NCBI GenBank assembly: GCA_964401705.1
Contig: CAYNZJ010000004.1
Coordinates: 1-38,385 of the forward strand
Direction of reading: 5' to 3'
DNA from: 2-01-FULL-33-17 sp964401705
Lineage (GTDB): Bacteria; Patescibacteriota; Minisyncoccia; Phycocordibacterales; UBA9973
Length of the DNA stretch: 38,385 nucleotides
Shown here: in pieces, positions 31,122 through 38,385 of the stretch
Layout: each line of letters begins with the position of its first letter
How positions within the stretch are numbered: the stretch's first letter is position 1
Translations under genes and position numbers: made by a program
Notes under the pieces: model-generated
What the model was told of the DNA's origin: nothing
What the model saw: the letters and a program-made list of their open reading frames with translations, nothing else
Databases searched by the model: none

Positions 31122-31574
31122 ATGCAATTTCAGATGCCAAGATTTTTGGATATTGAAGATAAAGTCATAGGGCCTTTAACTTTTAAACAGTTTATATATT
31201 TGGCTGGGGGAATTGGTCTTGCATATGTAGCTTATAGCTATTTGGGTTGGACATGGGGATTTATTTTAATTGCATTATTTTTAGGCCTGGGAGTTGGTCT
31301 TGCTTTTTGGAAACCCAATAATCGTCCAGCTATTGTAATGCTTCAAGCTTTTTTAAAGCATTATACAAACAGTAGAATGTATGTTTGGCAAAGACCAGAT
31401 AAAATTGAAAGAATTAAAGAATTAGAATCAAAAGAATCAACTAACCCAGAAAAAATAAAGATTTTAAATCGTAGTAAGATAGAGTCTTTGGCTTGGAGTT
31501 TAGATATTTTAGATAAAGATAATCAAATTTATTCAAGACAAGTAGATTTAGATAATAATCGTAAAAAAAATTAA
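31122..31574 (+). CDS. PrgI-family (VirB3-like) membrane protein
   Basis: The 150 residues begin MQFQMPRFLDIEDKVIGPLT, the typical PrgI start, with an Ile/Pro-rich cytosolic lead and a GPLTFKQF segment. Two transmembrane helices follow (about 24-42 and 45-62, GGIGLAYVAYSYLGW and FILIALFLGLGVGLAF). Then come the NRPAIVMLQAFLKHY and RMYVWQRP elements common in these proteins. PrgI/VirB3 proteins partner VirB4 ATPases in conjugation-type systems, and here a VirB4 pair follows immediately (1-nt gap, TAATATG). Confidence 0.88.
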   Translation: MQFQMPRFLDIEDKVIGPLTFKQFIYLAGGIGLAYVAYSYLGWTWGFILIALFLGLGVGLAFWKPNNRPAIVMLQAFLKHYTNSRMYVWQRPDKIERIKELESKESTNPEKIKILNRSKIESLAWSLDILDKDNQIYSRQVDLDNNRKKN

Positions 31575-31575
31575 T

Positions 31576-32223
31576 ATGGGAATTAACGCACCAAAAAGTC
31601 AATCATTTGTTCCAATAGAAGAAATCCGCGATGGTGTGGTTGTTCTTAAAGATGGTTCAATGCGTTCAGTATTATTATGTACTGCAATAAATTTTACATT
31701 ACGCTCAAGCGATGAACAAAAAGCCATAATCTCCCAATTCCAATCAATGCTAAATTCTTTAGATTTTTCAACTCAAATTATTGTTGAATCCCGCAAATTT
31801 GATATTCGCCCGTATTTAATGACTCTTGAAGGTAGATTAGATAAAATAGAAGAACCATTACTTAAATTCCAAACTCAAGAATACATTGAATTCATCCGTG
31901 AATTAACTAATACTGTTAATATTATGTCTAAACATTTTTATGTTGTTGTTCCATATGATGAAGCAGTACTTGAGACGAGTGGTTTTTTCCAAAGTATTTT
32001 TGGGGGAGTAGGCGGACTCAAGAAAAAAGAAAGCAAAGAAGAAGCCAGTTGGAATGAAAAAAGAAACCAGCTAGAACAAAGATTAAGTATAATTATCCAA
32101 GGACTCGGTAGGTGTGGAGTTCGGTCAGAACCATTAGACACAAAAGGTTTAATTGAAATGTATTACAAGACATTTAATCCAGGAGATATGGCTCAATATA
32201 TCCCTAAACAAGAAGAAAAATAA
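31576..32223 (+). CDS. TraC-like VirB4 N-terminal domain protein
   Basis: The 215-residue soluble protein corresponds to the N-terminal domain of VirB4/TraC-type ATPases. It opens with SFVPIEEIRDGVVVLKDGS (strand pair typical of the domain start), then FTLRSSDEQKAIISQFQ and the IQGLGRCGVRSEPL segment near 175-188. It lacks any Walker motif. The VirB4 ATPase starts one base after its stop, so the two are translated as a coupled pair and probably form one complex. A conventional VirB4 would carry both on one chain. Confidence 0.85.
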   Translation: MGINAPKSQSFVPIEEIRDGVVVLKDGSMRSVLLCTAINFTLRSSDEQKAIISQFQSMLNSLDFSTQIIVESRKFDIRPYLMTLEGRLDKIEEPLLKFQTQEYIEFIRELTNTVNIMSKHFYVVVPYDEAVLETSGFFQSIFGGVGGLKKKESKEEASWNEKRNQLEQRLSIIIQGLGRCGVRSEPLDTKGLIEMYYKTFNPGDMAQYIPKQEEK

Positions 32224-32224
32224 T

Positions 32225-34048
32225 ATGGCATTCTTTGGACTATTTAACAAAAAAAATATCGACAAAAAAGAAGGATTGATGAACCTGCAGTCTTTATCTG
32301 TAAAACCGGAAGATATTTACACCTCTGCAAAACTAGAACTTCAAGACATCATTGCACCTAGTGCTCTTCAAATATTACCAACGGCTCTTAATCTGGGGGA
32401 TATGATTGTTCGGTCTTTTTATGTTGTTGGATACCCAAGTATATTAACTGACAACTGGTTAACACCCATAATTAATCTGGACCGGGTTTTTAATATAGCC
32501 TTAAACATAAATCCAATAGATACCGGTAAAATTTTGCAACAATTCCAAAAAAAGGTTGCCGAGGTTCAAAGTCAAATAGCTACTCGTGAATCAAAAGGTA
32601 TGGTTAGAGACCCAATGTTAGAATCTGCCTATAGAGATTTAGAGCAACTTCGTGATGGACTCCAGCAAGCACAAGAGCGAATGTTTGAAGTTGGTTTATA
32701 TATTAGTATTTATGCTGAAAATGAAACCGAATTATTCAAAGCTGAAAATGAAATAAAAGGTCAACTAGATTCACAAATGGTTTTTCTAAAACCAGCAACA
32801 TTTCAACAAGATGTAGCATTTTTATCCAACATTCCACTTGGAACTGATGAATTACGTGTTGTTCAAAAAATGAATACCGAACCACTATCCAGTACTTTTC
32901 CTTTTGTTTCATTTGATTTAACAGGCAACAAAGGTATTTTATATGGGATTAATCAACATAATAATAGTTTGATTATTTTTGATCGTTTTTCATTGGAAAA
33001 CTACAATTCTGTAACTTTTGCTAAATCAGGTTCTGGTAAATCATTTGCAACAAAACTAGAAATATTAAGATCCTTAATGTTCGATACTGATGTAATCGTT
33101 ATTGACCCAGAAAAAGAATATGAATATCTCTCTGATGCTGTAGGGGGTCGATATTTTAATATTTCTCTATCTTCTGATCACCATATCAATCCTTTTGATT
33201 TACCTATCCCAACCAAAGAAGAAACCGGTGGGGATGTTTTACGTCAAAATACTATTAATTTGGTTGGGTTATTTCGAGTAATGCTGGGAGGGCTTACCCC
33301 AGAAGAAGATTCAATAATTGACCGAGCAATAACCGAAACATATGCGTTAAAAGATATCACTGCTGATTCTGATTTTACAAATATTGAACCACCATTACTC
33401 TCAGATATGGCAGTGGTTCTAGCTGGGATGGATGGCGCCGATTCAATTCTTAAAAAGCTTGAAAAGTATACGACTGGTTCATGGAGTGGATTTTTAAACA
33501 AACCAAGTAATGTAGATATAAACAGAAAATTTGTTGTTTTCTCTATTCGAGACATGGAGGATGAACTAAAACCTGTAGCAATGTATATAGTGACTCATTT
33601 TATTTGGAATGAAGTTCGAAAGAACCTAAGGAAAAGATTAATGGTGGTAGATGAAGCATGGTGGATGATGAAAAATGATGATACTGCAAGCTTTTTATAC
33701 AGTATTGCTAAACGTGGACGTAAATATTATCTAGGATTAGCCACAATTACTCAAGATGTTGAAGACTTTTTAAAGTCCCCATATGGAAGACCAATTCTAA
33801 CAAACTCATCAATGCAATTATTATTAAAACAGTCTCCAACAACAATCGATGTCTTAAAAGAAACTTTTAATCTAACTGATTCTGAAAAATACACACTCCT
33901 AGAAGCAAATATCGGGGAAGGAATATTTTTTGCAGGGCTTAAACACGTAGCTATTAAAATAGTATCCTCTTATACAGAGGAACAAATTATTACATCTGAC
34001 CCGGCTCAAGTTCTTGCAATTCAACAAAAGAAAGGACGTGGGGAATAA
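32225..34048 (+). CDS. virB4: VirB4-type T4SS ATPase
   Basis: VirB4 ATPases energise type IV secretion and pilus biogenesis at the cytoplasmic membrane. From the ATG at 32225 the protein has 607 residues; an in-frame ATG at 32153 overlaps the previous gene by 71 bases and is rejected. A short part contacts the partner domain, then comes the ATPase core. Walker A is AKSGSGKS (about 265-272), preceded by the strand LIIFDRFSLENYNSVTF. Walker B is RLMVVDEAWWMM (about 470-481). The following SIAKRGRKYYLGLATITQDVEDF is typical of VirB4/TraG motor folds. TAATATG links it to the gene upstream. Confidence 0.96.
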   Translation: MAFFGLFNKKNIDKKEGLMNLQSLSVKPEDIYTSAKLELQDIIAPSALQILPTALNLGDMIVRSFYVVGYPSILTDNWLTPIINLDRVFNIALNINPIDTGKILQQFQKKVAEVQSQIATRESKGMVRDPMLESAYRDLEQLRDGLQQAQERMFEVGLYISIYAENETELFKAENEIKGQLDSQMVFLKPATFQQDVAFLSNIPLGTDELRVVQKMNTEPLSSTFPFVSFDLTGNKGILYGINQHNNSLIIFDRFSLENYNSVTFAKSGSGKSFATKLEILRSLMFDTDVIVIDPEKEYEYLSDAVGGRYFNISLSSDHHINPFDLPIPTKEETGGDVLRQNTINLVGLFRVMLGGLTPEEDSIIDRAITETYALKDITADSDFTNIEPPLLSDMAVVLAGMDGADSILKKLEKYTTGSWSGFLNKPSNVDINRKFVVFSIRDMEDELKPVAMYIVTHFIWNEVRKNLRKRLMVVDEAWWMMKNDDTASFLYSIAKRGRKYYLGLATITQDVEDFLKSPYGRPILTNSSMQLLLKQSPTTIDVLKETFNLTDSEKYTLLEANIGEGIFFAGLKHVAIKIVSSYTEEQIITSDPAQVLAIQQKKGRGE

Positions 34049-34078
34049 AACATAGTCTATAAAAATAAAAGCGTATGG

Positions 34079-34084
34079 TATAAT
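34079..34084 (+). promoter_or_regulatory. leaderless -10 box of the secreted Ig-like gene
   Basis: TATAAT at 34079-34084, 6 nt before the ATG at 34091. Confidence 0.65.
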
Positions 34085-34090
34085 ATATCC

Positions 34091-35038
34091 ATGCGCTTTT
34101 ATTCATCTATTCTAATAATTGTTTTATTTTTGGTATTTTGCGTACCTAACGTATTTGCGCAAAATTTTACAAATGAACCTAATATTACTATTGGTATAGA
34201 TCCTAAAGACCCAGAACCAGGGGAAAGCATCACCGCCACATTAACTAGTTATGAAACAAATCTTGATTTAGCTAGAATAACTTGGTCTCATAATGGAAAA
34301 ACAAAATCTGGATATGGTGAAGCTCAGTTTGTTACAAAAACAGGAAATGATGAAACTAAAAGTGAAGTCATCATTGCAACTATAATTTTATCTGACGGGC
34401 AACAAATACAAAAGCAAATCATAGTAAATCCTGCTAGTTTTGATATTACATGGGAAGCAATAAACACAAAATACCCTCCATATTATAAAGGTAAAAAACT
34501 CCCGATTCGTGAAAATTCTATTCGTGTCGCTATAATTTCTCCAAACAATACAATGGGGGCAACTAGTTACACTTGGACTCGTAATGGATCTAACATAAAA
34601 AATAAAGCCGGGAATACAAAACCATATATTGATTTTACAAATACCGAAATAGATAAAAAAGAAGTTATCGACGTAACAATTGTAAATAAAGAAAAAAGTT
34701 CTAGCCGAAATATTACAATTCCTTTTACAAATCCGAAGATAATTTTTTATGAATATAACCCGCTTAATGGTTTAAATTTAGGGAATATTATTACCGATAG
34801 TGTTTTGGGTTATGAAAACATAATTTCAATTTTAGCTATACCAATGGGTTACAATAATTTATCTAAAAACTTAATAAATTGGGAGTTAAGTAACACCAGT
34901 GTAGCTAATCAAAAAAATCCTTATTTATTATCATTTGGGGCTCCTGATGAAAAAGGTAAAGTTAATTTGTCAGTTAATATTGAGAATGCAAAAACACTCT
35001 ATCAAGAAGCCCGGGGTGTCTTAGAGTTAATTTTTTAA
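34091..35038 (+). CDS. secreted Ig-like protein in the T4SS-like cluster
   Basis: The 315-residue exported protein has a signal peptide at about 1-24 (cleavage after FAQ). It then has two or more beta-sandwich repeats with Ig/cadherin-like traits: ITIGIDPKDPEPGESITATL, then ARITWSHNGKTKSGYG, and later SYTWTRNGSNIKNKAGN, where W-x-x-(N/R)-G marks a repeat. There is no C-terminal anchor. The position directly between virB4 and a pilin-hydrolase gene (1-nt gap) suggests an outer component of the same machine. The exact role is unknown. Confidence 0.8.
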   Translation: MRFYSSILIIVLFLVFCVPNVFAQNFTNEPNITIGIDPKDPEPGESITATLTSYETNLDLARITWSHNGKTKSGYGEAQFVTKTGNDETKSEVIIATIILSDGQQIQKQIIVNPASFDITWEAINTKYPPYYKGKKLPIRENSIRVAIISPNNTMGATSYTWTRNGSNIKNKAGNTKPYIDFTNTEIDKKEVIDVTIVNKEKSSSRNITIPFTNPKIIFYEYNPLNGLNLGNIITDSVLGYENIISILAIPMGYNNLSKNLINWELSNTSVANQKNPYLLSFGAPDEKGKVNLSVNIENAKTLYQEARGVLELIF

Positions 35039-35039
35039 T

Positions 35040-36128
35040 ATGAGAAAAATATTTTTATATATATTAATAATAACCATTATATTTTATAATGGGACTAATT
35101 TAGTATTAGCTCAAGGTAACCCTATACCCAAAGCCACAACCACTCCAACATACTCAGCTTCATCATATGAGTTAATAAACCCAATAGGGAATATTAGTGA
35201 AGTAAAAGATCAAGATGCAGGAGGATTATCTAACTTTTTTAATTTATTAATTAAAATAGCTATCGCATTAGCAGGAGCAATAGCAGTAGTAATGATAATT
35301 GTAGGAGGAATACAATATATGGGGACAGATAGTGTTTGGGAGAAAGGGGAAAGTGTTAGTAGAATGACTGGAGCTGTAGGGGGAATAGTACTTTTACTTT
35401 GTAGTTATCTTATACTTTATACTATTAATCCAGATTTGGTTAATATTAAGATTGGGATTAAAAGGGTTATGGAGGAAGAATTTGAACAACCTAGCACAGG
35501 ATTTGGTCATAGTCGTAGTAGTGGTGGATTTTCTACTCTTCAAGATGTTAAAGATTCTAAAGAGATTTGTGATGTTTCATGGCCTGACACTGGTTGTGGG
35601 ACACTAAAAGAAACAAAAGAATGTAAAAATATATTTAATTATGTTGATAGACTGTCAACCGAGGCTATCGGTAAACAATATATAAAAGCTTGGGCAATGG
35701 AAGAGTCGGGTTGTAAATCTGCTCCAGTAAATTATGCCGGGGTTGGAGCTTATGGAATATTCCAATTTACAATCCCAACTGCTCAAACTATGGCTAAAAA
35801 ATGTGGGGTTGAACCAAGTATAGTAAACAAAGAATGGCTAGAGAATCTAAATAACACAGAAAAAATGGTTTGTATGGCTAAAAATTTATACGATTATAAT
35901 AAATCTGTTTGTGGAGATAATATTTATAATATAATTGCAGGTCTTGAAGGAGCAGGAGCATGCGCTAAAAGTAAAAATTGTAATGATACTTTTAGTTGTA
36001 CAAATGAAGCTCATAGAAGTTGGTCTTGTGTTTGGGATGATAATAATCATACTCAAAGAAATACTGGACATATCGAAACTAGAATTGCTGTTCAAAAGGT
36101 TAAATATTGTATGGATCAAGTTAAATAA
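35040..36128 (+). CDS. VirB2-like two-TM module fused to a lytic-transglycosylase-like domain
   Basis: The 362-residue protein has three parts. Residues 1-25 are a signal peptide (ending LAQ). Residues 31-147 form a VirB2/TrbC-like module with two membrane helices, around NLLIKIAIALAGAIAVVMI and GAVGGIVLLLCSYLILY. This module is identical, at DNA level too, to that of the gene at 37409. The C-terminal part (about 195-360) looks like an SLT/goose-lysozyme-type muramidase, with catalytic-type Glu in KAWAMEESGCKS and the substrate groove YGIFQFTIPTAQTMAKK, followed by Cys-rich segments. It would tie murein cutting to the pilin-like membrane part. The muramidase call is by motif only. Confidence 0.82.
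   Translation: MRKIFLYILIITIIFYNGTNLVLAQGNPIPKATTTPTYSASSYELINPIGNISEVKDQDAGGLSNFFNLLIKIAIALAGAIAVVMIIVGGIQYMGTDSVWEKGESVSRMTGAVGGIVLLLCSYLILYTINPDLVNIKIGIKRVMEEEFEQPSTGFGHSRSSGGFSTLQDVKDSKEICDVSWPDTGCGTLKETKECKNIFNYVDRLSTEAIGKQYIKAWAMEESGCKSAPVNYAGVGAYGIFQFTIPTAQTMAKKCGVEPSIVNKEWLENLNNTEKMVCMAKNLYDYNKSVCGDNIYNIIAGLEGAGACAKSKNCNDTFSCTNEAHRSWSCVWDDNNHTQRNTGHIETRIAVQKVKYCMDQVK
35130..35481 (+). repeat. 352-bp exact direct repeat, copy 1
   Basis: Every base matches 37496-37847 (offset 2366). Identity starts in the codon for Lys31 and ends just after the GAAGAA glutamates at 35475-35480. The flanks differ completely. Confidence 0.97.
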
Positions 36129-36153
36129 ACTAACATAATATACACTTTTTTGT

Positions 36154-36159
36154 TATAAT
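36154..36159 (+). promoter_or_regulatory. leaderless -10 box of the propeller-like gene
   Basis: TATAAT at 36154-36159, 6 nt before the ATG at 36166. Confidence 0.65.
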
Positions 36160-36165
36160 AAAACA

Positions 36166-37419
36166 ATGAATGGAGGTAGATTGCTAAGGATAATCTTGAT
36201 TATACTTATAATAGGTATGGGAGGTTTTCTTATTGTTCGAAATATCAACCTTAAAAAACAACTAAAAGATGGTCAAATCACTGAAATTAAACCGAGAGAT
36301 TTTTTACCTTTTAGCGGTAATGGTACTGGTGAAGGAATAAGAGATATTATCAACAACATAACTGGTAATGATACAGCTGATGAAAATGATAATTCAAATA
36401 AAAACAAAATAACTAAAATAAAAGAATCAGTGGCTGGGATGATTTTTATAAGTATTCCTGACGAAATAGCTGGCCCTGTAGGCGTAGATAAAAATGGTGA
36501 TAATATTTATGAATATACAGAATCAATTCGATATGTAGTAAAAGAAAATGGATATGTTTATGATTATTTACCTAAATACAAAAAAAGTTATTTAATTTCT
36601 GATACCGCAATCCCTAAAATTTCTTACGCTCATTTTTCAACTGATGGTAACACAATATTGTTTCAATATTTAGACGAGAATTTATCTACAGAAAAATCAA
36701 TACTAGGAACATTAGGGGATAACAATGTGGTTATATTGCCGGATAACATAATTTCTTTTAGTTTCGGTAAAAATGGTGAATTTGTTTATGTCATTAAAGA
36801 TACTGTTGGCGCAAAATTTGTTTTAAGAGAAAAATCTGGTAAAGAAACAATAGTCTACACTAGTCCAATTAGTGAATGGAATGTTAGCTTTTTGGGGGAA
36901 AATAATTTATTAGTAACAACCAAAGCATCAGAATATGCTGGTGGATATGCTTATACAGTGGATATCAAAACAAAAAAAGTTACAAAGCTTTGGAGTAATA
37001 TAAATGGGCTAACAACAAAAACATCATTTAATGGTAACTACATTTTAAAATCAGAAACTGTTTCTAGTGGGCCAGAATTATCATTATATGAAGTAAAAAC
37101 TGGAATAATGTCCAAGCTTGATAAAATGGGATTAGTAGAAAAGTGTAATTTTAGCCAAGATGAAACAATTCTAACATGTGGAATTCCTGTAGAGTTTAGT
37201 TCCAACCCGTATCCTGATGATTGGTATTTAGGTATTATAAAAACAAATGATATTTTAGTTAGATACACAACACAAAATAAAAATTCTAGAATGATCTCAA
37301 ATCTATCTACTGAAATAAATAAAGAGATTGATATTTTAGAAACAATATCAAATAATTCTGGGAACAAAACAGCTTTTATTGATAAATCAAATATGGATTT
37401 ATACCTTTATGAAGAATAG
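36166..37419 (+). CDS. membrane-anchored propeller-like protein
   Basis: The 417-residue protein has an N-terminal membrane helix (about 5-24, LLRIILIILIIGMGGFLIV). The outer part (about 75-417) is made of repeated beta-strand blocks such as ISYAHFSTDGNTILFQY, IISFSFGKNGEFVYVI and NCTFSQDETIL-type strands, reminiscent of WD40/TolB propellers. No catalytic motif is seen. It is sandwiched between the two pilin-hydrolase genes, and its last bases overlap the next gene (ATGAAGAATAG). A scaffold role in the same surface machine is a guess. Confidence 0.78.
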   Translation: MNGGRLLRIILIILIIGMGGFLIVRNINLKKQLKDGQITEIKPRDFLPFSGNGTGEGIRDIINNITGNDTADENDNSNKNKITKIKESVAGMIFISIPDEIAGPVGVDKNGDNIYEYTESIRYVVKENGYVYDYLPKYKKSYLISDTAIPKISYAHFSTDGNTILFQYLDENLSTEKSILGTLGDNNVVILPDNIISFSFGKNGEFVYVIKDTVGAKFVLREKSGKETIVYTSPISEWNVSFLGENNLLVTTKASEYAGGYAYTVDIKTKKVTKLWSNINGLTTKTSFNGNYILKSETVSSGPELSLYEVKTGIMSKLDKMGLVEKCNFSQDETILTCGIPVEFSSNPYPDDWYLGIIKTNDILVRYTTQNKNSRMISNLSTEINKEIDILETISNNSGNKTAFIDKSNMDLYLYEE

Positions 37420-38308
37420 TTTTTTTATATTCACTTTTTTGTTTAGTTTATTGTTAATAACTAATTTTTGTAATGCTCAAAATGATCCAGTAATAAAAGC
37501 CACAACCACTCCAACATACTCAGCTTCATCATATGAGTTAATAAACCCAATAGGGAATATTAGTGAAGTAAAAGATCAAGATGCAGGAGGATTATCTAAC
37601 TTTTTTAATTTATTAATTAAAATAGCTATCGCATTAGCAGGAGCAATAGCAGTAGTAATGATAATTGTAGGAGGAATACAATATATGGGGACAGATAGTG
37701 TTTGGGAGAAAGGGGAAAGTGTTAGTAGAATGACTGGAGCTGTAGGGGGAATAGTACTTTTACTTTGTAGTTATCTTATACTTTATACTATTAATCCAGA
37801 TTTGGTTAATATTAAGATTGGGATTAAAAGGGTTATGGAGGAAGAATGGTCATCAACTGAAAATATCAACTATGATTCAACTCCAACATCTGCTGCAGTT
37901 AACTGTACTGGAGGTTTAATAAAAATTCCGACATCTATAAATAGAACCGGTAATGTCGATGATAGTATTTGTAAAGAATTCGCAGACAAATTAATTTTAT
38001 TGAAATCAAAAACCAATATAGATTGGGTTATAACATCAACAACAAATGGTACCCATGCCAGCCTTTGCCATAAAAAAAATACAGCCAAAACTGGTTCTTG
38101 CGCAGATATTGCACTTAGGAAAAATGGGGCTCCAGTTGGAGCTGATGACCCTGATTGGGGTATAATTTGTGAAGCAATTCACAGTATCCCTGAAATAGAT
38201 TTTTTAAATGAAGCTAGTAAAACCCCAAAATGTCAGAACATTCACCCTAATGTATCTACTAAATACGGGACCGGGCCACATTTACATGTAATTTATAAGG
38301 GAAAATAA
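37409..38308 (+). CDS. VirB2-like two-TM module fused to an M15/LAS-peptidase-like domain
   Basis: The 299 residues are counted from the ATG at 37409, which overlaps the upstream stop region by 11 bases; a TTG at 37379 would lie deeper inside that gene. Residues 1-24 are a signal peptide (ending CNAQ). Residues 30-146 are the same two-TM module as the gene at 35040. The C-terminal domain (about 165-299) has GTHASLCHKK...GSCADIAL and GPHLHVIYKG. The His...Asp plus His-x-His layout resembles M15/LAS-type zinc peptidases that cut peptidoglycan stem peptides. So two different wall-hydrolase-like heads ride on one membrane module. Confidence 0.8.
   Translation: MKNSFFIFTFLFSLLLITNFCNAQNDPVIKATTTPTYSASSYELINPIGNISEVKDQDAGGLSNFFNLLIKIAIALAGAIAVVMIIVGGIQYMGTDSVWEKGESVSRMTGAVGGIVLLLCSYLILYTINPDLVNIKIGIKRVMEEEWSSTENINYDSTPTSAAVNCTGGLIKIPTSINRTGNVDDSICKEFADKLILLKSKTNIDWVITSTTNGTHASLCHKKNTAKTGSCADIALRKNGAPVGADDPDWGIICEAIHSIPEIDFLNEASKTPKCQNIHPNVSTKYGTGPHLHVIYKGK
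37496..37847 (+). repeat. 352-bp exact direct repeat, copy 2
   Basis: Identical to 35130-35481. Direct orientation and in-frame placement mean that a crossover between copies would yield a hybrid gene joining the first signal peptide to the second hydrolase domain. Confidence 0.97.
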
Positions 38309-38336
38309 AAACACAACATATATGTTGTGTTTTTAT
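38309..38336 (+). terminator. terminator of the T4SS-like cluster
   Basis: ACACAACATA (38311-38320) pairs with TATGTTGTGT (38321-38330), flanked by an A-run and TTTT. It is the first strong terminator seen on the plus strand since 26655, so the eight preceding genes and their internal promoters share this end. Confidence 0.8.
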
Positions 38337-38385
38337 ATACTGTCTTTATTTTCTACAAATTTTATTACAATGTGACGATCTTTAC

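Noticed and set aside
35130..37847. The 352-bp repeats as an insertion sequence
   Set aside because: They contain no transposase or inverted ends, and they lie in frame within two genes as a protein module.
1..38385. Genetic code with TGA read as glycine (as in Gracilibacteria)
   Set aside because: All conserved genes are full length with the standard code and contain no in-frame TGA at glycine positions.

Overview
The window is AT-rich, densely coded DNA. It most resembles a member of the Candidate Phyla Radiation (Patescibacteria), probably the Parcubacteria side. This is inferred from gene content and was not tested by any search. The signs are a trigger factor without its PPIase domain, a two-gene VirB4, a PrgI-type membrane protein next to a very large VirB6-like protein, several secreted proteins with Pro/Asn-rich N-termini, many apparently leaderless genes, and few Shine-Dalgarno sequences. 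All 35 called genes end in TAA (27) or TAG (8) and none in TGA. No gene is interrupted by TGA, so the code looks standard.

Region 1 (1-7600, mostly minus strand) is housekeeping: a partial tRNA-Gly, HU, a GIY-YIG nuclease gene bordered by inverted repeats at the very end of rny, RNase Y, a membrane coiled-coil protein, ClpP, trigger factor, pyrophosphatase and NusA. Region 2 (7700-18000) is mainly cell-surface: a large secreted protein with GYxW-type repeats, ArgRS, three related secreted proteins (one alone, two in a three-gene operon), a protein with a Bacteroidota-type T9SS C-terminal sorting domain, and a PilB/GspE ATPase.

Region 3 (18000-26600) carries a candidate small RNA, tpiA-pgk, an isopenicillin-N-synthase-like 2OG oxygenase, a HIT protein, recJ-rnhA-comEC, superoxide dismutase and a ComEC-type metallo-beta-lactamase protein. 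ComEC is therefore split in two, with the sod gene between the halves on the other strand.

Region 4 (26655-38308, all plus strand) is a type IV secretion-like cluster: a 1235-aa VirB6-like protein with a His-rich tail, an acidic protein, a PrgI-like protein, a VirB4 N-terminal (TraC-like) protein, the VirB4 ATPase, a secreted Ig-like protein, and two secreted/membrane proteins separated by an anchored propeller-like protein. Those two share a 352-bp segment identical at the DNA level that encodes a two-TM VirB2-like module. The module is joined to two different peptidoglycan-hydrolase-like domains, one lytic-transglycosylase-like and one M15/LAS-peptidase-like. This modular pair is the most striking thing in the window.

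Expression signals repeat across the window. Eleven genes have a TATAAT-like box ending 6-8 nt before the ATG, which implies leaderless mRNAs. Five gene junctions are the same heptamer TAATATG (stop, one base, start), which suggests termination-reinitiation coupling.
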